Below are positions 7,297 to 10,006 of a DNA stretch of 10,006 nucleotides, piece after piece; the first letter of the stretch is position 1, and each line of letters starts with the position of its first letter. Origin of the DNA: an uncultured Ruminiclostridium sp. (lineage in GTDB: Bacteria; Bacillota; Clostridia; Oscillospirales; Ruminococcaceae); contig CAKSIR010000089.1 of the NCBI GenBank assembly GCA_934462775.1, forward strand, positions 1 to 10,006, read 5' to 3'. The notes below the pieces were generated by a model. That model was given only the letters and a program-made list of their open reading frames with translations, did no database searches and was not told where the DNA came from. The translations under genes and the position numbers were made by a program.

Positions 7297-8355
7297 TTAC
7301 ATATTGAACCAATTTCTGATATAAGCGTTAAGCTCTCCTGCCATTTCCTCCTGCTCGGTAATGCGCGGGTGTCCTGGAGTTGCGGCACCGTTCCGCTTGA
7401 ACATATAGTGATGAACGTTTTCGCCGAAGGATTCAGCAATTTCATCAATGGCATTGTCCCAGCACTTATCGTGCATAAGCACCGTTGTTATCAGCAGGAA
7501 ACGGGTCTTTTCACCGTATTTGCTCTGCAAATCTCTAAGGATTTCGCTGTACTTTGCCTGCCATTTTGCCTTGTATTCGGGATTGCTCAGGCAGTCAGGA
7601 TCGGGACTTGCGTCATTCTGCCCGATGGCGATTATAACAAGGTCGGGGGTGTATCTGCTAAAATCCCATTTTGTAAGTCCCATAGGCGCGTAAGGCACAT
7701 AGCTGAGCTTGTCATAGGTGGTTTCAAGCCCTGTCAGGTGGTCGGGACCGTAAAAATAGCCGGTTTTGTCAAAAAGGGAAATGCCGCCCTGTGAACAGTT
7801 GTGAATCTGCGCGTTCAGCTTTCTTGACAGTGACAGTGTGTAGCTGAACCACGCGTTGTCATAAACGCCCTTGTGGTTTTCCGGGTCGCTGTGAGCCTCA
7901 TAGTATATGTTTTCAACAACCTCGCCTGCCGAAACGCTGTCGCCGTAAACCTCAAGCTTGAATTCGGGCAGGGGAGCGGATTTGCTCACCTCTCCGTCCT
8001 TTGAAATGCCGATTCCGCAGAAGTAGAAGTAGTTTGCGGCAGCCTGACGCTTGAAAACAATAAGCTCGTGTTCCTTTTCCTCAAGGCTGTCCGCAAGCTG
8101 ATAATATTCCTCTTCTCCCTGCTGCGACAGGTCGATTTTTCCCTGCACGCCGTCAATCAGATAACCGACCGAGCTGTATTCGCTCATGCTGACGTTCTTG
8201 ATAAAAACGCCTGCAATTGCGCCTGTGAACCTGACCTTTACCATGCTTCCCGCATAGATAAAAAGCGGCATTGATGGATCTACGCCGTCAATTCGCCCCA
8301 TATATGTGAATGCAGCGTTGTCGGCTGTGATTTTCTTCATCTGCGATATTTTCAT
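7297..8355 (-). CDS. CE2-like acetyl esterase (jelly-roll plus SGNH hydrolase), no export signal
   Basis: A 352-residue protein with the two-domain plan of carbohydrate esterase family 2: an N-terminal beta-sandwich (about 1-128) and a C-terminal SGNH hydrolase (about 132-352). The nucleophile is Ser140 in YGDSVSAGE; oxyanion residues are likely Gly190 in SQGG and Asn247 in IAIGQND; His329 in TPGHPRITEQ is the catalytic histidine. Known CE2 enzymes remove O-acetyl groups from xylan or mannan sugars and some use a Ser-His dyad. No signal peptide is visible, so it is probably cytoplasmic and may act on imported acetylated oligosaccharides. The ATG at 8355 follows GAGAGGG; Met6 is an alternative start. 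It is divergent from a secreted SGNH lipoprotein, suggesting shared regulation. The substrate is inference. Confidence 0.85.
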   Translation of the reverse strand: MKISQMKKITADNAAFTYMGRIDGVDPSMPLFIYAGSMVKVRFTGAIAGVFIKNVSMSEYSSVGYLIDGVQGKIDLSQQGEEEYYQLADSLEEKEHELIVFKRQAAANYFYFCGIGISKDGEVSKSAPLPEFKLEVYGDSVSAGEVVENIYYEAHSDPENHKGVYDNAWFSYTLSLSRKLNAQIHNCSQGGISLFDKTGYFYGPDHLTGLETTYDKLSYVPYAPMGLTKWDFSRYTPDLVIIAIGQNDASPDPDCLSNPEYKAKWQAKYSEILRDLQSKYGEKTRFLLITTVLMHDKCWDNAIDEIAESFGENVHHYMFKRNGAATPGHPRITEQEEMAGELNAYIRNWFNM

Positions 8356-8371
8356 AATAACCCTCTCAATC

Positions 8372-8391
8372 TTATAACGCGCAGGTTATAA
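8372..8391. repeat. Inverted repeat in the CE2-gene leader, candidate operator
   Basis: TTATAAC-N6-GTTATAA is a perfect 7-bp inverted repeat spanning 20 bp. It lies about 18-37 nt past the predicted start of the esterase gene and upstream of its ribosome binding site. The dyad spacing (half-site centres 13 bp apart) suits a dimeric repressor better than an RNA hairpin, since the stem would be AU-rich. Confidence 0.5.
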
Positions 8392-8415
8392 ATAAGCGTC
8401 TTAATATTTTACTTA

Positions 8416-8444
8416 ATTATATCATAGATATTAGCTTAATTCAA
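8416..8444 (-). promoter_or_regulatory. Promoter of the CE2-like esterase gene
   Basis: On the minus strand TTGAAT (8444-8439), a 17-nt spacer and a consensus TATAAT (8421-8416). Start point near 8409, leader of about 54 nt. This is the best -10 element in the window. Confidence 0.75.
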
Positions 8445-8466
8445 CATATATTTTGTTAAAAATCTA

Positions 8467-8495
8467 TTGACTTTATTGGTGAAAACTGCTATATT
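8467..8495 (+). promoter_or_regulatory. Promoter of the SGNH lipoprotein gene
   Basis: TTGACT (8467-8472), a 17-nt spacer and TATATT (8490-8495), each element 5 of 6 to consensus. Start point near 8502, about 40 nt before the ATG. It is back-to-back with the minus-strand promoter, the two -35 elements being about 22 bp apart. Confidence 0.75.
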
Positions 8496-8513
8496 TGTAT
8501 CATAATCACAAAT
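8493..8513. repeat. Short inverted repeat over the lipoprotein-gene start point
   Basis: ATTTGT (8493-8498) and ACAAAT (8508-8513) form a 6-bp inverted repeat with a 9-nt spacer, overlapping the -10 end and the predicted start near 8502. The position suits a repressor site, but the arms are short and AT-rich. Confidence 0.25.
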
Positions 8514-8541
8514 TATAATTCGGCGTGAAAGGAAGAAAATA

Positions 8542-9846
8542 ATGAAGAAGGTATTATCTGTTATCTGCCTTTTAAGCGTTCTTGCAATGGCGACAGCCTG
8601 CGGCGGAGCTGCGGCAGATACAACAACCGCTGCCGACACAAAGGCAGTACAGGATGCAGAAACAGAAAGCACGGAAGCAGACACAAATTCGGAGGTGGAA
8701 GAAGTGGCTGATACCAAGTACGTCATCGAGGACGGAGTTACGGACAGAATGATTGCTCTTTCAAGACTTAACGAGGGCAACAAGGTACGTCTTGCAAACG
8801 TTCTGAAAAAAGCGCAGAACGGCGAGGAAATCACAGTTGCATACATCGGCGGTTCCATTACGCAGGGCTCGTCGGCAGGCGACGACCTTTGCTATGCGCG
8901 TCTTGTTACAAACTGGCTTCAGGACACATTCCCAAGTGCAACGGTAAACTACGTTCGTGCAGGTATCGGTGCAACAGGCTCTTATATAGGCGTTCACAGA
9001 GCGGACAGAGATGTGCTGAGCTACAATCCCGACCTTGTTTTCGTTGAATTTCTTGTAAATGACACAACGGAAAACACACAGAGAAACATTGACTCGTACG
9101 ACAGCCTGCTCCAGAAGTTATGGAACGCTGATTCAAAGCCTGCTCTTGTTACTATTGCAATGACGCAGGAGGACGGCACAAGCTTTGTGGATTACGTTCT
9201 GCCAATCGTTCAGAAGTACGACATTCCGATGATTTCCTATAAGAATGCAATTATGGACGTTATCGAAAAAGGTTACATCAAGTGGTCCGACATCTCCAAC
9301 GACAACATTCACCCCAATGTTGAGGGTCATGCCGCGCTTACACAGCTTATCACTGCTTACTTGAGCGACGTGCTTGCCGATATTGACAGCATTTCAGGCG
9401 CAGAGAGCGACCTTTCCGAGCCGTACACAGAAAACAAGTACATGAACGCGTCACTTGTTGCTTACGGCGATGAGCGTGTAACCGAGTGCGAGGGCTTTCA
9501 GGGCAGCGAAAATAACTTTGGCAATATTCCGGGATTCTGGAGAGCAACTGCAAACGACGGTCGCTTTGGTGAGAACGACAAGCTCACATTCACAGTTGAG
9601 GCGAAGAACATAGGTATTCTTTACGGCAAAATCGTTGGCGGCGGCGGAACCTTCACCGTTACCGTTGACGGCGAAGTAAAGGCAGTAATCAACGAAAATT
9701 TTGCAAACGGCTGGGGCAACTATGTTGAGTGCCAGGAAGTAGCGGCATTTGACGAAGTTGGAACTCACGTTGTTGAAATCACGCCGGTAAGCGTTGAAAG
9801 CGGAGAGAAACAGTATGTAGTAATCTCCTGTCTTGCAATAAGCTGA
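8542..9846 (+). CDS. SGNH/GDSL-family esterase lipoprotein with C-terminal beta-sandwich
   Basis: A 434-residue surface lipoprotein. The signal peptide ends at ATAC with Cys20 as the predicted acylated residue, followed by a Thr/Ala/Asp/Glu-rich tether (about 21-57). The SGNH hydrolase domain (about 65-285) has the nucleophile Ser105 in YIGGSITQG, a block II Gly near 141 in VRAGIGATGS, block III Asn173 in FLVNDT, and the catalytic Asp254-x-x-His257 pair in NDNIHPNVEGH. Residues 300-434 form a predicted beta-sandwich (LTFTVEAKNIGILYGK, GGTFTVTVDGEVKAVI) that may bind carbohydrate or complete the active site. The family deacetylates glycans or hydrolyses other esters; the substrate is not determined by the sequence. 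AAAGGA lies 8 nt before the ATG. It is divergent from the cytoplasmic CE2-like gene, which favours an acetylated plant polysaccharide. Confidence 0.88.
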   Translation: MKKVLSVICLLSVLAMATACGGAAADTTTAADTKAVQDAETESTEADTNSEVEEVADTKYVIEDGVTDRMIALSRLNEGNKVRLANVLKKAQNGEEITVAYIGGSITQGSSAGDDLCYARLVTNWLQDTFPSATVNYVRAGIGATGSYIGVHRADRDVLSYNPDLVFVEFLVNDTTENTQRNIDSYDSLLQKLWNADSKPALVTIAMTQEDGTSFVDYVLPIVQKYDIPMISYKNAIMDVIEKGYIKWSDISNDNIHPNVEGHAALTQLITAYLSDVLADIDSISGAESDLSEPYTENKYMNASLVAYGDERVTECEGFQGSENNFGNIPGFWRATANDGRFGENDKLTFTVEAKNIGILYGKIVGGGGTFTVTVDGEVKAVINENFANGWGNYVECQEVAAFDEVGTHVVEITPVSVESGEKQYVVISCLAIS

Positions 9847-9918
9847 TGTGTGCTTAGAAGACAGCAGAAGCAAACAGCGCCGCAGAGAGTGAAAAGATTT
9901 ATTTAAAGCGCTTGAAAA

Positions 9919-9946
9919 TGTCCCGTCTGATTTTTCAGACGGGACA
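9919..9946. terminator. Bidirectional terminator after the SGNH lipoprotein gene
   Basis: TGTCCCGTCTGA (9919-9930) pairs perfectly with TCAGACGGGACA (9935-9946) around TTTT. It is followed by CTTTATTT on the plus strand and by TTTTCAAG on the minus strand. It also lies 2 nt after the stop codon of the minus-strand fragment at the right edge, so it probably serves both genes. The 72 bp between 9847 and 9918 shows no gene. Confidence 0.9.
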
Positions 9947-9948
9947 CT

Positions 9949-10006
9949 TTATTTGTGGAGAAGCTCTTTTTCTTCCTGATAATGCTCGCTCATATCAAGC
10001 GCGGTA
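9949..10006 (-). CDS. C-terminal fragment of an unidentified minus-strand gene (runs off right edge)
   Basis: Reading the minus strand from the window edge, one frame is open and ends at TAA (9951-9949) with the tail TALDMSEHYQEEKELLHK. A strong hairpin begins 2 nt beyond the stop, the same arrangement seen at the end of the CE2-like gene. These facts support a real gene end, but 18 residues are too few to identify it. The tail is charged and probably helical. Confidence 0.45.
   Translation of the reverse strand, partial: TALDMSEHYQEEKELLHK

Noticed and set aside
8436..8858. 140-codon minus-strand open frame across the divergent promoter region
   Set aside because: It overlaps the start of the SGNH lipoprotein and both promoters; Ser/Val/Ala-rich antisense composition with no motif.
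9902..9915. TTAAAGCGCTTGAA resembling a catabolite-response element
   Set aside because: It lies after the stop codon and before a terminator, not at a promoter, and departs from the cre consensus at key ends.

Overview
The window looks like a chromosomal segment of a low-to-moderate GC anaerobic Firmicute, most likely a gut or rumen clostridium of the Ruminococcus/Lachnospiraceae type. The evidence is a fermentative adhE with Rex-type operators, a groESL operon under a perfect CIRCE element, a perfect Spo0A-type box, AT-rich intergenic regions with sigma-A-like promoters, strong AGGAGG-type ribosome binding sites, and acetyl-esterase genes typical of plant-fibre degraders. The genus is inference; no 16S or other marker is present.

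Left half (1-4820), all on the minus strand and so read right to left: groES-groEL, expressed from a promoter just upstream of a CIRCE operator and closed by a strong hairpin terminator; a LysR-type regulator with its own promoter and terminator; and the N-terminal 411 codons of adhE (bifunctional acetaldehyde/alcohol dehydrogenase), which runs off the left edge. The adhE leader carries two near-perfect Rex operators 41 bp apart, one lying on the -10 element. This implies repression when NADH is low and induction for ethanol fermentation when NADH is high. A weaker Rex-like site sits over the LysR start point.

Middle (4820-7300), plus strand: an orphan OmpR/PhoB-type response regulator with a GTG start and a perfect 0A-type box in its leader, closed by a GAAA-tetraloop terminator. 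It is followed by a separately promoted secreted lipoprotein with an acidic low-complexity linker, a Trp-rich segment, a beta-sandwich-like domain and a C-terminal von Willebrand factor A domain with a MIDAS-like motif. No histidine kinase is visible.

Right part (7260-10006): a divergent pair of SGNH-fold hydrolases sharing a 186-bp promoter region with two well-formed promoters. The minus-strand gene resembles carbohydrate esterase family 2 (jelly-roll plus SGNH domain) and has no export signal. The plus-strand gene is an SGNH lipoprotein with a C-terminal beta-sandwich. A plausible joint role is deacetylation of hemicellulose outside the cell and of imported oligosaccharides inside it. A hairpin closes the plus gene and also abuts the stop codon of a gene fragment entering from the right edge.

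I see no mobile elements, CRISPR arrays, tRNA or rRNA genes. The most interesting points are the tandem Rex operators, the Spo0A-like box at the orphan regulator, the VWA lipoprotein, and the divergent esterase pair with inverted-repeat candidate operators.
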